Origin: Mycolicibacterium mageritense
GTDB lineage: Bacteria; Actinomycetota; Actinomycetes; Mycobacteriales; Mycobacteriaceae
Direction: 5' to 3'
NCBI RefSeq assembly: GCF_010727475.1
Contig: NZ_AP022567.1
Location: forward strand, 4,898,001 to 4,962,000
DNA length: 64,000 bases
Both the position numbers and the translations under genes were made by a program. Below, one piece after another: positions 48,115-55,463 of the stretch. Under the pieces are notes generated by a model. That model worked only from the letters and a program-made list of their open reading frames with translations, had not been told where the DNA came from and ran no database searches. Every line of letters starts with the position of its first letter. The first letter of the stretch is position 1.

Positions 48115-48896
48115 CAGGGATGCTCCTCTTCGAAGGGCGTCCGGGCCGAGCCGCCGAGCACGATGTCCCAGCGGTATCCGGTGGCCCATTCGTGAGTCGT
48201 GACATCGTGGTCGTAGGCCGCGACGAGCCGGTCGCGGGCCTTGGCGTCGGTGATGGACTGATAGATCGGGTCGAGGGCGGACAGCGGGTCGCCCGGGAAG
48301 TACATCTGCGTGATCATGCGCTGCGTGAAATCGGTGCCGAACAACGAGAAGTGGATGTGGGCGGGACGCCACGCGTTGTGGTGGTTCTTCCACGGATACG
48401 GTCCCGGCTTGATCGTGGTGAACCGGTAGGTGCCGTCGTCGTCGGTCAGACACCGGCCCACGCCCGTGAAGTTCGGGTCGAGCGGGGCCGGATGCTGATC
48501 GCGCTTGTGCACGTACCGGCCGGCGGCGTTGGCCTGCCAGATCTCGACGAGTTGGCGGCGCACGGGTCGGCCGTCGCCGTCGACGATGCGGCCGGTGACC
48601 ACCATGCGCTCGCCGATCGGTGCGGCCGGGCCCTGGATGGTCAGATCCGCTTCCAGCGGGTTCACGTCGCGCGGCCCGAACACGGGCGCCCACAGCTCGA
48701 CGGTCTCCGGATCGGCGCGCACCGGATCCTTGGTCGGATGGCGCAGCAGGCTGCTGCGGTAGGGCGGGTAGTCCAGCCGTGGTTGCGTTTCCTCGATTCC
48801 GGAGCGCTGGTATGCCGATTCGATCGCGGCGATCTCGGCGTTGATCTCGGCCTGGTGAGCCGACGCGCTGTCCGGGTTGGTGTCGGTGACGGTCAT
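48114..48896 (-). CDS. pcaH: Protocatechuate 3,4-dioxygenase, beta subunit
   Basis: 260 residues from ATG 48896. The Fe(III) ligands are recognisable: Tyr in AGRYVHKRDQHP, Tyr in GPYPWKNHHNAWRP, and the His pair in RPAHIHFSLFG. RDVNPLEADLT and the N-terminal RLDYPPYRSSLLRHPTKD are further PcaH marks. It opens the ring of protocatechuate to beta-carboxy-cis,cis-muconate. It is the first pca gene proper, 14 bases behind the transporter gene. Confidence 0.93.
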   Translation of the reverse strand: MTVTDTNPDSASAHQAEINAEIAAIESAYQRSGIEETQPRLDYPPYRSSLLRHPTKDPVRADPETVELWAPVFGPRDVNPLEADLTIQGPAAPIGERMVVTGRIVDGDGRPVRRQLVEIWQANAAGRYVHKRDQHPAPLDPNFTGVGRCLTDDDGTYRFTTIKPGPYPWKNHHNAWRPAHIHFSLFGTDFTQRMITQMYFPGDPLSALDPIYQSITDAKARDRLVAAYDHDVTTHEWATGYRWDIVLGGSARTPFEEEHP

Positions 48897-48909
48897 CTCG
48901 GCTCCGATC

Positions 48910-50244
48910 TCAGTGGTGGACAAGCTCTTTGGTGCCCGCGGGGTGGCCGAGCAACTCGGTCGGCACATCACGGGTTTCGCGTGCGGTCAGGGCGGCGCCG
49001 GCGGAGATCAGGCAGACGACCGCGGTGAAGATGCTGATCACCACCCAGCCGCCGTCGCGGACACCGCCCAGCGCGGTCACGATCGACGGCGCGAAACCGG
49101 CCACCAGGAAGCCCAGCTGGGTGCCGATCGCCACGCCGGAGAAGCGGACCTGGGTGGAGAACATCTCGCCGTAGAACGCGGGCCAGACGGCGTTGGCGGC
49201 GGCATACCCGAAGGAGAATGTTGCCACCGCGAGCGCGAAGGTCAGCATGTGGTTGTCGCCGCTCATCGAGAGCATGTAAAAGGGCATGAGCGCGGCCGAC
49301 GACAGTGCGCCGTAGACGAACACCGGCTTGCGGCCGATCCGGTCGGTGAGCTTGCCGAACAGCGGCTGGGTGGCCAGGGCGAAGATATTGGCAACCACCA
49401 CGAGCCACAGCGTGATGTCGGCGGGTAGTCCGACCTTCTTGCCGTAGGCGATGGCCAGATTGCCGAAAACCGTTGAGACCGCGGCGATGAACGCACAGAA
49501 GATGACCCGCAGCACGTCGGCCCAGTGGTCGCGCAGCAACGGGATCAGTGGCATGCGGGCGATGGTGCCTGCGGCCTTGGCCTCGGTGAACTGCGGGGTC
49601 TCGTGCAGGCGGCGCCGGATGAAGTACGCCACGACCACCACGACTGCGCTGAGCCAGAACGGCACCCGCCAACCCCAGGTGTATTTGACCTCGTCGGGCA
49701 GCGACACGAACGGAATGAGGATCAGTGACGCCAGGATCAACCCGCCCTGGGTTCCGGTCAGGGTCCACGACGTGTAGAAGGCGCGCTGGTGATCGGGGGA
49801 GTGTTCGAGCGTCAGGGAACTCGCGCCGGCCTGCTCGCCCGCCGCGGAGAAGCCCTGCATGAGCCGGCAGACCACGAGCAGTGCCGGTGCCACCCAGCCG
49901 ATCGTGGCGAAGCCGGGCAGGCAGCCGATGAGGAACGTGGACAGGCCCATCAGCACCAGCGTGAACATCAGGACGCGCTGGCGTCCCACTCGGTCGCCGA
50001 AATGCCCGAGGATGAACGCCCCGATCGGCCGCGCGATGTAGGCGAACCCGAACGTGGCGAACGACATCACCAGGGCCGCTTCGTCATCGGACGGGAAGAA
50101 CACGTGCGGGAAGATCAGCGCGGCCGCCGATCCGAACAGGAAGAAGTCGTAGTACTCGACGGCGCTGCCCATGAAGCTGGCCAGGGCGGCGCGGCGTGGG
50201 GTCCGCGTCGGCACCGCTTCGGGCGGGCGGGAGGTGGTGGTCAC
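48910..50244 (-). CDS. MFS transporter, metabolite:H+ symporter (MHS) type
   Basis: 444 residues with 12 predicted membrane helices. The MHS signature region is present: ASFMGSAVEYYDFFLFGSAAALIFPHVFFP and HFGDRVGRQRVLMFTLVLMGLSTFLIG. Members carry shikimate, alpha-ketoglutarate, proline or aromatic acids (PcaT). Between an AroE-like dehydrogenase and pcaHGBC it most likely imports quinate, shikimate or protocatechuate. GTG 50244 overlaps the dehydrogenase stop as GTGA, so the supply and degradation genes form one operon. Confidence 0.87.
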   Translation of the reverse strand: MTTTSRPPEAVPTRTPRRAALASFMGSAVEYYDFFLFGSAAALIFPHVFFPSDDEAALVMSFATFGFAYIARPIGAFILGHFGDRVGRQRVLMFTLVLMGLSTFLIGCLPGFATIGWVAPALLVVCRLMQGFSAAGEQAGASSLTLEHSPDHQRAFYTSWTLTGTQGGLILASLILIPFVSLPDEVKYTWGWRVPFWLSAVVVVVAYFIRRRLHETPQFTEAKAAGTIARMPLIPLLRDHWADVLRVIFCAFIAAVSTVFGNLAIAYGKKVGLPADITLWLVVVANIFALATQPLFGKLTDRIGRKPVFVYGALSSAALMPFYMLSMSGDNHMLTFALAVATFSFGYAAANAVWPAFYGEMFSTQVRFSGVAIGTQLGFLVAGFAPSIVTALGGVRDGGWVVISIFTAVVCLISAGAALTARETRDVPTELLGHPAGTKELVHH

Positions 50245-51143
50245 GGGTGCTCCTTGAAACGAATTGTGCTGGGCGGGAAGGGCTGTGCGACGAGATTGCG
50301 GAAGTGGGCGGTCATCCTGGCGGCATCGGGAGTGATACCGGTGATCAGGGCGAAGGCGTCGACGGCCTGGTAGACGGCCATGTGTCCGCCGTCGAGCGTG
50401 CGGCAACCCACGGCACGGGCGGCCTGCAGCAGTGCGGTGTCCAGTGGGCGGTAGACGACGTCGGCCACCCACAGATCGGCGTGCAGGAGCGCGGCGTCGA
50501 ACGGCAGACCCGGATGATCGGCCATCCCGGTCGGGGTGGCATGCACGACGCCGTCGCTGTCCGGCAGCAACACTGACAGCTTGTCGAACGACGACGCGTC
50601 GACTCGGGCGTGCGGGTGCCGGGTGCAGAGTTCGCCGGCAAGTGCCGCGGCGCGGTCGACGTCGAGATCGACGACGGTGAGGTGGCACGTGCCCATGCGC
50701 AGCAGCGCGTCGGCGACGGCGGTCCCGGCCCCGCCGGCGCCGACCAGCACCACGGTGTCCAGGTGCGCGCCCGGCAGGCCTTCGGCGAATCCGTGCGCGA
50801 AGCCCGTGGTGTCGGTGTTGTAGCCGACCGCGCGGTCCGCGTCGAACACCACGGTGTTGACCGCGCCGAGCGTGCGCGCAACCTGCTCGACGGTGTCGAG
50901 GTGGGGGAGGACGAGCTGTTTGCACGGGTGGGTGATGTTGAGCGCGTCGTAGCCGAGGGTGCGCGCCCAGCCCACGATGTCGCCGATCTGGTGCGGGGCC
51001 AGGCCCAGCTCACCCAGATCGAGCGTCCGATAGACGTAGTCGAGGCCCTGGGCGCGCCCTTCCGCCATATGGAGGGCGGGGGTCAGCGACGGGCCGACGC
51101 CGGTGCCGATCAGCCCCACGAGGTAAGGCCGCCGCTGGGTCAT
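50241..51143 (-). CDS. Quinate/shikimate dehydrogenase (AroE-like)
   Basis: 300 residues. The substrate domain has GVGPSLTPALHMAEG and NITHPCKQLVLPHLD (catalytic Lys). The Rossmann half has VLVGAGGAGTAVADALL followed by VVDLDVDRAAAL, the Asp preferring NAD+ over NADP+. This agrees with a catabolic QsuD-type enzyme rather than biosynthetic AroE. It starts the operon with ATG 51143 and a GGGAGC ribosome site; the operator at 51162-51177 is directly upstream. In Corynebacterium the related set qsuABCD has the same enzyme content. Confidence 0.85.
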   Translation of the reverse strand: MTQRRPYLVGLIGTGVGPSLTPALHMAEGRAQGLDYVYRTLDLGELGLAPHQIGDIVGWARTLGYDALNITHPCKQLVLPHLDTVEQVARTLGAVNTVVFDADRAVGYNTDTTGFAHGFAEGLPGAHLDTVVLVGAGGAGTAVADALLRMGTCHLTVVDLDVDRAAALAGELCTRHPHARVDASSFDKLSVLLPDSDGVVHATPTGMADHPGLPFDAALLHADLWVADVVYRPLDTALLQAARAVGCRTLDGGHMAVYQAVDAFALITGITPDAARMTAHFRNLVAQPFPPSTIRFKEHP

Positions 51144-51161
51144 GTTCGCTCCCTTCCGCAA

Positions 51162-51177
51162 TGTACTAACTAGTACG
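51162..51177. promoter_or_regulatory. Operator upstream of the aroE-like/pca operon
   Basis: TGTACTAACTAGTACG contains the dyad GTACTA-AC-TAGTAC, 18 bases before the dehydrogenase ATG. A related sequence, TGAACTAAACGGTACA, lies before the dehydroshikimate dehydratase gene (51949-51964). Both flank the TetR gene, its probable binding partner. Confidence 0.6.
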
Positions 51178-51251
51178 TACGCAGAGTAGAGCGCTGTGGC
51201 GCCGACCGCGTCAAGGGGCAAATGTGATGCAGGTCGCCGACGTAGGACTGG

Positions 51252-51896
51252 TCAGGATCGGCTGGTGAGCCAGCCGACCACCATGTCGCCGAGCATGCGC
51301 CGCAGGTGGGCGCGTTGCGACGTCTCGGTGAAGTCGACGTCGAACAGGTAGCCGAAGGTGTAGCGATTGGCCACCTGGAAGACGCAGTACGAGCTGATCA
51401 CCAGGTGCACGTCCAGAGCGTCGACATCGTCCCGGAACACGCCGGATTGCCGTCCGTCGTGCAGGATCTCGTCGAGCAGGGAGGTTGCCGGGCGGGAGAG
51501 GTCGGGGAGTTCCCGCAGCTGCCGGATGAATTCGCCGCGGTGGATGTTCTCGATCGACACCAGCCGGATGAACGCGTCGTGCGCGATGTGGTGATCGAAC
51601 GTCACCTCGGCCAGTCGGCGGATGGCCACCACGGGGTTGGTGTGGTCCACGCGCAGCTTCTGCTCAGCTTCGCGGATCCCGCGGTAGGCGTTCTCCAGTA
51701 CGGCCAGGTAGAGCTGCTCCTTGCCGCCGAAGTAGTAGTAGATCATTCGCTTGGTGGTGCGGGTGCGTTCGGCGATCTCGTCGACCCGGGCGCCGGAATA
51801 GCCGGATTCGGCGAACACCTCGGTGGCCACCTCGAGCAGCTCGGCGCGCGTGCGCTCGGCGTCACGCTGCAGTTCGGCTTTGGGCTTGGCGGCCAT
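51252..51896 (-). CDS. TetR family regulator of the quinate/protocatechuate genes
   Basis: 214 residues from ATG 51896. The helix-turn-helix (RVDEIAERTRTTKRMIYYYFGGKEQLYLAVLE) lies at about 35-65. The C-terminal domain is of the TetR_C_17/NicS-like type seen in aromatic-degradation regulators. It sits between the divergent dehydratase gene and the aroE-like/pca operon, and similar operators are found on both sides. It probably represses both until dehydroshikimate or protocatechuate appears. In the corynebacterial qsu system the regulator is LysR-type, so this is a different solution. Confidence 0.82.
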   Translation of the reverse strand: MAAKPKAELQRDAERTRAELLEVATEVFAESGYSGARVDEIAERTRTTKRMIYYYFGGKEQLYLAVLENAYRGIREAEQKLRVDHTNPVVAIRRLAEVTFDHHIAHDAFIRLVSIENIHRGEFIRQLRELPDLSRPATSLLDEILHDGRQSGVFRDDVDALDVHLVISSYCVFQVANRYTFGYLFDVDFTETSQRAHLRRMLGDMVVGWLTSRS

Positions 51897-51948
51897 GGGC
51901 CGTGAGCTTACTTGGCACCGCGGCTCAGGCCGCACCCTTTCACTCTAA

Positions 51949-51964
51949 TGAACTAAACGGTACA
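51949..51964. promoter_or_regulatory. Operator upstream of the dehydroshikimate dehydratase gene
   Basis: TGAACTAAACGGTACA, 10 bases before the ATG at 51975 and 52 bases before the TetR start on the other strand. It shares TG-N-ACTAA and GTAC with the site at 51162-51177. Confidence 0.5.
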
Positions 51965-51974
51965 TTCAAGCGCC

Positions 51975-53747
51975 ATGAAGACGTCGATCGCCACGGTCTC
52001 GCTGTCGGGTTCCTTGGTCGAGAAGCTGCACGCGTGCGCAGCAGCCGGGTTCGACGGCGTCGAGATCTTCGAGCCCGACCTGATCGCATCCGACCACTCG
52101 CCCGAGGAGATCCGCCATCTCGCGCGCAGGCTCGGGCTGTCACTGGATCTCTACCAACCACTGCGCGATCTCGAAGGCGTCGACCAGGCGACGTTCACCG
52201 ACAATCTGCGCCGCGCCGCCGCGACGTTCGCCACGGCCCGGCGGCTCGGCATCGGCACGGTGCTGGTCTGCAGCAATGTCGGCACCGCCACGATCGACTC
52301 CGATCGGGTCTCGGCCGATCAACTGCGGTGCATCGGCGACCTGGCCGCCGACTACGACATCCGGATCGCGTACGAGGCGCTGGCCTGGGGCCGGTACGTC
52401 GACGACTACCGGCGTGCCTGGCGCATCGTCGAACTCGCCGATCATCCGAACGTCGGTGTGTGCCTCGACAGCTTCCATGTGCTCTCCCGCGGGCACGACC
52501 CGGCTGCCGTCGAGCAGATCGACGGAGACAAGATCTTCTATCTGCAGCTCGCCGACGCCCCGGCGCTGAGCATGGACGTGTTGTCCTGGAGCCGCCACCA
52601 TCGGCTGTTCCCGGGAGAGGGCGCATTCGACCTCACGGGCTTCGTGCGGCACACGCTGGCCGCCGGGTACACCGGGCCGTTGTCGCTTGAGGTGTTCAAC
52701 GACACCTTCCGGCAGACCGATCCCCGCCGCACCGCCGTGCATGCGCTGCGGTCCCTGCTGTGGCTGCAGGACCAGATCACGCACACGTTGACCGAGGCCG
52801 AGCCGCCCACCGGATTCGACTTCGTCGAGATCAAGGCCGAGGACACCGGCGACGTCGAGGTGCTGCTCGGCCAACTCGGCTTCGTGTCGCGCGGGCGGCA
52901 CCGCAGCAAGGCCGTGTCCTTGTGGTCGGCTGGGCACGCCCGCGTCGTCCTCAACGAACAGCAGGCACGCGACCAGGCGCCGCATGTGGCCGCGGTCGGG
53001 TTGCAGGTGCCCGACGCCGCGGCGACCACGAAGCGGGCGGCCGAATTGATGGCGCCCGTCGCGTACCGCCGCACGTATGCCGCCGAGCAGCCCTTCGGCG
53101 CGGCCGTGGCTCCCGACGGCACGGAGCTGTTCTGGACGACCGAACCCGCGTGGGTACACGAGTTCGAGCGCGGGCACGCCGACACCGCGCCCGAGATGAG
53201 AATCGACCACATCAACCTGACCCAGCCGTGGCAGACGGCCGAAGACGCCGTGCTGTTTCTGACCAGCGTGTTCGGGCTGACCGGCGACGCTCCGGCCGAC
53301 GTGCCCGGCCCCACCGGCCTGGTGCGCAGCCAGGTCATGCGCACACCCGACTCGTCGGTCCGGTTGCCGCTCAACGTCGCACCGCACAGTCTCGACGGTG
53401 CCGTGCTGCCCCAGCATGTCGCGTTCGCGTGTGCCGACGTCATGGCGCTGGCCCGCACGGCCGCCGCGGCAGGCCTGGATTTCCTTCCGGTGCCCGACAA
53501 CTACTACGACTACCTGTCCGGGCGGTTCGGGCTGGCCGACGACACCGTGGCCGAACTGCGCGAGCTCAACCTGCTCTACGACCGTGCCCCCGACGGCCGT
53601 TATTTCGTGCACTTCTACACCCGCACGGTGGGCTCGGTGTTTTTCGAGTTCGTACAGCGGTTCGACGGTTATGACGGGTACGGCACCGACAATGCGCCGG
53701 TCCGCCTTGCCGCCCAGTTGGCCGGCGTCGGTACCGTACGGAGGTGA
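51975..53747 (+). CDS. qsuB: 3-dehydroshikimate dehydratase, two-domain (QsuB type)
   Basis: 590 residues with two domains. Residues 1-~275 form an AP-endonuclease-2/xylose-isomerase-like TIM barrel with acidic/His metal ligands (IAYEALAWGRY, VCLDSFHVLSRG, PLSLEVFNDTFRQ); this is the dehydratase that makes protocatechuate. Residues ~285-590 are two VOC/HPPD-like domains (RIDHINLTQPW, ..QHVAFACADV, ..FFEFVQRFDGYDGYG). In QsuB of C. glutamicum the same fusion occurs. The dehydratase activity belongs to the N-terminal half; the role of the HPPD-like half is less clear. The gene overlaps aroQ by GTGA, so dehydroquinate and dehydroshikimate are handled together. Confidence 0.9.
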   Translation: MKTSIATVSLSGSLVEKLHACAAAGFDGVEIFEPDLIASDHSPEEIRHLARRLGLSLDLYQPLRDLEGVDQATFTDNLRRAAATFATARRLGIGTVLVCSNVGTATIDSDRVSADQLRCIGDLAADYDIRIAYEALAWGRYVDDYRRAWRIVELADHPNVGVCLDSFHVLSRGHDPAAVEQIDGDKIFYLQLADAPALSMDVLSWSRHHRLFPGEGAFDLTGFVRHTLAAGYTGPLSLEVFNDTFRQTDPRRTAVHALRSLLWLQDQITHTLTEAEPPTGFDFVEIKAEDTGDVEVLLGQLGFVSRGRHRSKAVSLWSAGHARVVLNEQQARDQAPHVAAVGLQVPDAAATTKRAAELMAPVAYRRTYAAEQPFGAAVAPDGTELFWTTEPAWVHEFERGHADTAPEMRIDHINLTQPWQTAEDAVLFLTSVFGLTGDAPADVPGPTGLVRSQVMRTPDSSVRLPLNVAPHSLDGAVLPQHVAFACADVMALARTAAAAGLDFLPVPDNYYDYLSGRFGLADDTVAELRELNLLYDRAPDGRYFVHFYTRTVGSVFFEFVQRFDGYDGYGTDNAPVRLAAQLAGVGTVRR

Positions 53748-54181
53748 CCGATCGTCTGCTGCTCGTCAACGGGCCGAATCTCAACCTGCTCGGTACCCGC
53801 CAGCCGGAGGTGTACGGGGCCACCACCCTGGCCGAGATCGAAGAGTCCGTCAGCGCCCTGGCCGCTGAGCTCGGGTTCGAGGTGCGCGCGGTGCAGAGCA
53901 ACCATGAAGGTGCGTTGATCGACGCGATCCACGCCGCCCGCACCGACTGTGCAGGCATCATCATCAACCCCGGCGCATACAGCCACACCTCGGTGGCCAT
54001 CCCGGACGCGTTGACATCGGTCGAATTGCCGGTCGCCGAGGTGCATTTGAGCAACATCCACCGCCGTGAGGCATTCCGGCACCACTCGTATGTCTCGGCC
54101 GTCGCCGACGTCGTCATCGCCGGTGCCGGCCCGGCCGGCTACGAGTATGCGGTGCGCTATCTGGCCGGGCGATTGGCGTGA
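53744..54181 (+). CDS. aroQ: 3-dehydroquinate dehydratase, type II
   Basis: 145 residues, full length for this dodecameric enzyme. NGPNLNLLGTRQPEVYG carries the catalytic Tyr and Arg, followed by NPGAYSHTSVA and HLSNIHRREAFRHHSY. GTG 53744 overlaps the dehydratase stop. It is likely a catabolic copy (QsuC-like) that interconverts quinate-derived dehydroquinate and dehydroshikimate, since the biosynthetic gene is expected elsewhere in the genome. The stop overlaps the next gene by four bases. Confidence 0.92.
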   Translation: MTDRLLLVNGPNLNLLGTRQPEVYGATTLAEIEESVSALAAELGFEVRAVQSNHEGALIDAIHAARTDCAGIIINPGAYSHTSVAIPDALTSVELPVAEVHLSNIHRREAFRHHSYVSAVADVVIAGAGPAGYEYAVRYLAGRLA

Positions 54182-54561
54182 TACAGCCGCCGATCGTCCG
54201 CTACGCCGGCTTCCTGGTCGCGGCCGAAGCAGTGGCCGGTCTGGTGATGGCAGTCGTGCTCACGGTGCTCGCGACCGGCGGCACCGACAAGCACACCGAG
54301 GGATTCAACGCGTACGGGACCGCGGGCTGGTTCGCGCTCATGGGCCTCGGTCTGCTGGCCGGCGGCTGGGCACTGATCACCGGGCGGCGCTGGGGCCGGG
54401 GCATCGGTGTGTTCGCCAACCTGCTGCTGCTCGGCGTGGCGTACTACGTCATCACATCGCACCAGGTGGTCTACGGAATTCTGGTGGCCCTGCTGGCCGT
54501 CGTCACGCTGGGCATGCTGTTCAGCCCGTCGGCCGTGCAGTGGGCGTCGAGCCGGGACTGA
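54178..54561 (+). CDS. Small four-helix membrane protein
   Basis: 127 residues from GTG 54178 (GTGA overlap with aroQ). Four hydrophobic helices are evident: YAGFLVAAEAVAGLVMAVVLTVLA, GWFALMGLGLLAGGWALIT, IGVFANLLLLGVAYYVI and VVYGILVALLAVVTLGMLF. The family is not recognised with certainty. The coupling with the aroQ gene is by overlap only and similar genes are common after unrelated genes in mycobacteria. It overlaps the convergent regulator gene by 41 bases, tail to tail. Confidence 0.7.
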   Translation: MIQPPIVRYAGFLVAAEAVAGLVMAVVLTVLATGGTDKHTEGFNAYGTAGWFALMGLGLLAGGWALITGRRWGRGIGVFANLLLLGVAYYVITSHQVVYGILVALLAVVTLGMLFSPSAVQWASSRD

Positions 54562-55381
54562 GCTTCAGCTGCGCCAACTGCGCAGCGGCAGCCGCATCGG
54601 CCGGCGTGTAGACCACGATGTTGAGGTCCGGCAGATCGGTCGGCGCCAGGCGGTGATACTCCAATTCGATCTCACCGGCCACCCGGTGATCGAACCGCCG
54701 CATCCGGGTTTGGAAGCCCTCGATCGCGTGGTCGACCCAGATACCTTCGAACTCCGGACTTTCCACCCGCAACCGGTCCAGCAGTCCCCTGACTGCGGGT
54801 TCGTCGAGCCGGGCGGCGTTCTGCATGCGGTATTCGGAGACGAACCGCCGGCTCTCCACCTCCCAGTCGGGCATCAGCTGCCTGATCGTCGGATCGGTGA
54901 ACACCAGCCACAACAAGTTTCGTTCCGCGGCGGCGACCGTCTGCACCCGCGGGTAGAGCGCCGCGTAGGCCCGGTTCCACGCGACGATCCTCCAGTCGGC
55001 ATCGATGGCGAAGGCAGGGGAGAGGTCGAACGCGTCCAGCAGCCGCTGCACGTGTTCGGGTGGTTCGCCGGGCTCGTGCGTGGGGTGCGCTCCGCTCGGC
55101 GAAAAACCAGCCAGCGAAAGCAGATACGCCTGGTCGGTGGGCGAGAGGGCGAGCGTTTCCCCGATCGATTCGAGCACCTGCCTCGACGGGTTGATGTCGC
55201 GGCCCTGTTCGAGCCACGTGTACCAGGTGACGCTGATCGAGGACAGGTAGGCGACCTCTTCGCGGCGCAGGCCCGTGCGCCGGCCGCGGATCGGCGGAAG
55301 GCCGCGTTCGGCGCGGTTCAGTGCTTCTCGGCGCATCCGCAGAAACCCGCCCAGTTCTGCGCGAGCCGCCTGGTTGGGCAT
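54521..55381 (-). CDS. XRE-type regulator with MmyB-like ligand domain
   Basis: 286 residues. The N-terminal helix-turn-helix has the characteristic RGRRTGLRREEVAYLSSISVTWYTWLEQGRDINPSRQVLESI. The C-terminal MmyB-like ligand-binding domain (a PAS-like fold) shows AFAIDADWRIVAWNRAYAALY and RNLLWLVFTDPTIRQLMPDW. In MmyB this domain binds a fatty-acid-like ligand. It is divergent from the ilvD-type gene, and a palindrome lies between them, so it probably controls ilvD and itself. Confidence 0.85.
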   Translation of the reverse strand: MPNQAARAELGGFLRMRREALNRAERGLPPIRGRRTGLRREEVAYLSSISVTWYTWLEQGRDINPSRQVLESIGETLALSPTDQAYLLSLAGFSPSGAHPTHEPGEPPEHVQRLLDAFDLSPAFAIDADWRIVAWNRAYAALYPRVQTVAAAERNLLWLVFTDPTIRQLMPDWEVESRRFVSEYRMQNAARLDEPAVRGLLDRLRVESPEFEGIWVDHAIEGFQTRMRRFDHRVAGEIELEYHRLAPTDLPDLNIVVYTPADAAAAAQLAQLKLSPGSTPTARPTG

Positions 55382-55399
55382 CGCTCGATTCTAGAACTG

Positions 55400-55419
55400 G
55401 TAGTGGCACTACTAGTGCC
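55400..55419. promoter_or_regulatory. Overlapping palindromes between the MmyB-like regulator and ilvD
   Basis: GTAGTG-G-CACTAC (55400-55412) and GGCACTA-C-TAGTGCC (55405-55419) overlap. They lie 19 bases before the regulator start and 45 bases before the ilvD ATG. A tight, double dyad of this kind is a good operator candidate. Confidence 0.6.
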
Positions 55420-55463
55420 TGCGCCGTCTTCGCGCGCTGCGCATTCTCGGCAACCATGTGGGC

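Noticed and set aside
51949..51964. Treating this as a certain operator by itself
   Set aside because: The dyad is imperfect; it is listed only because of its similarity to the site at 51162-51177 on the other side of the TetR gene.
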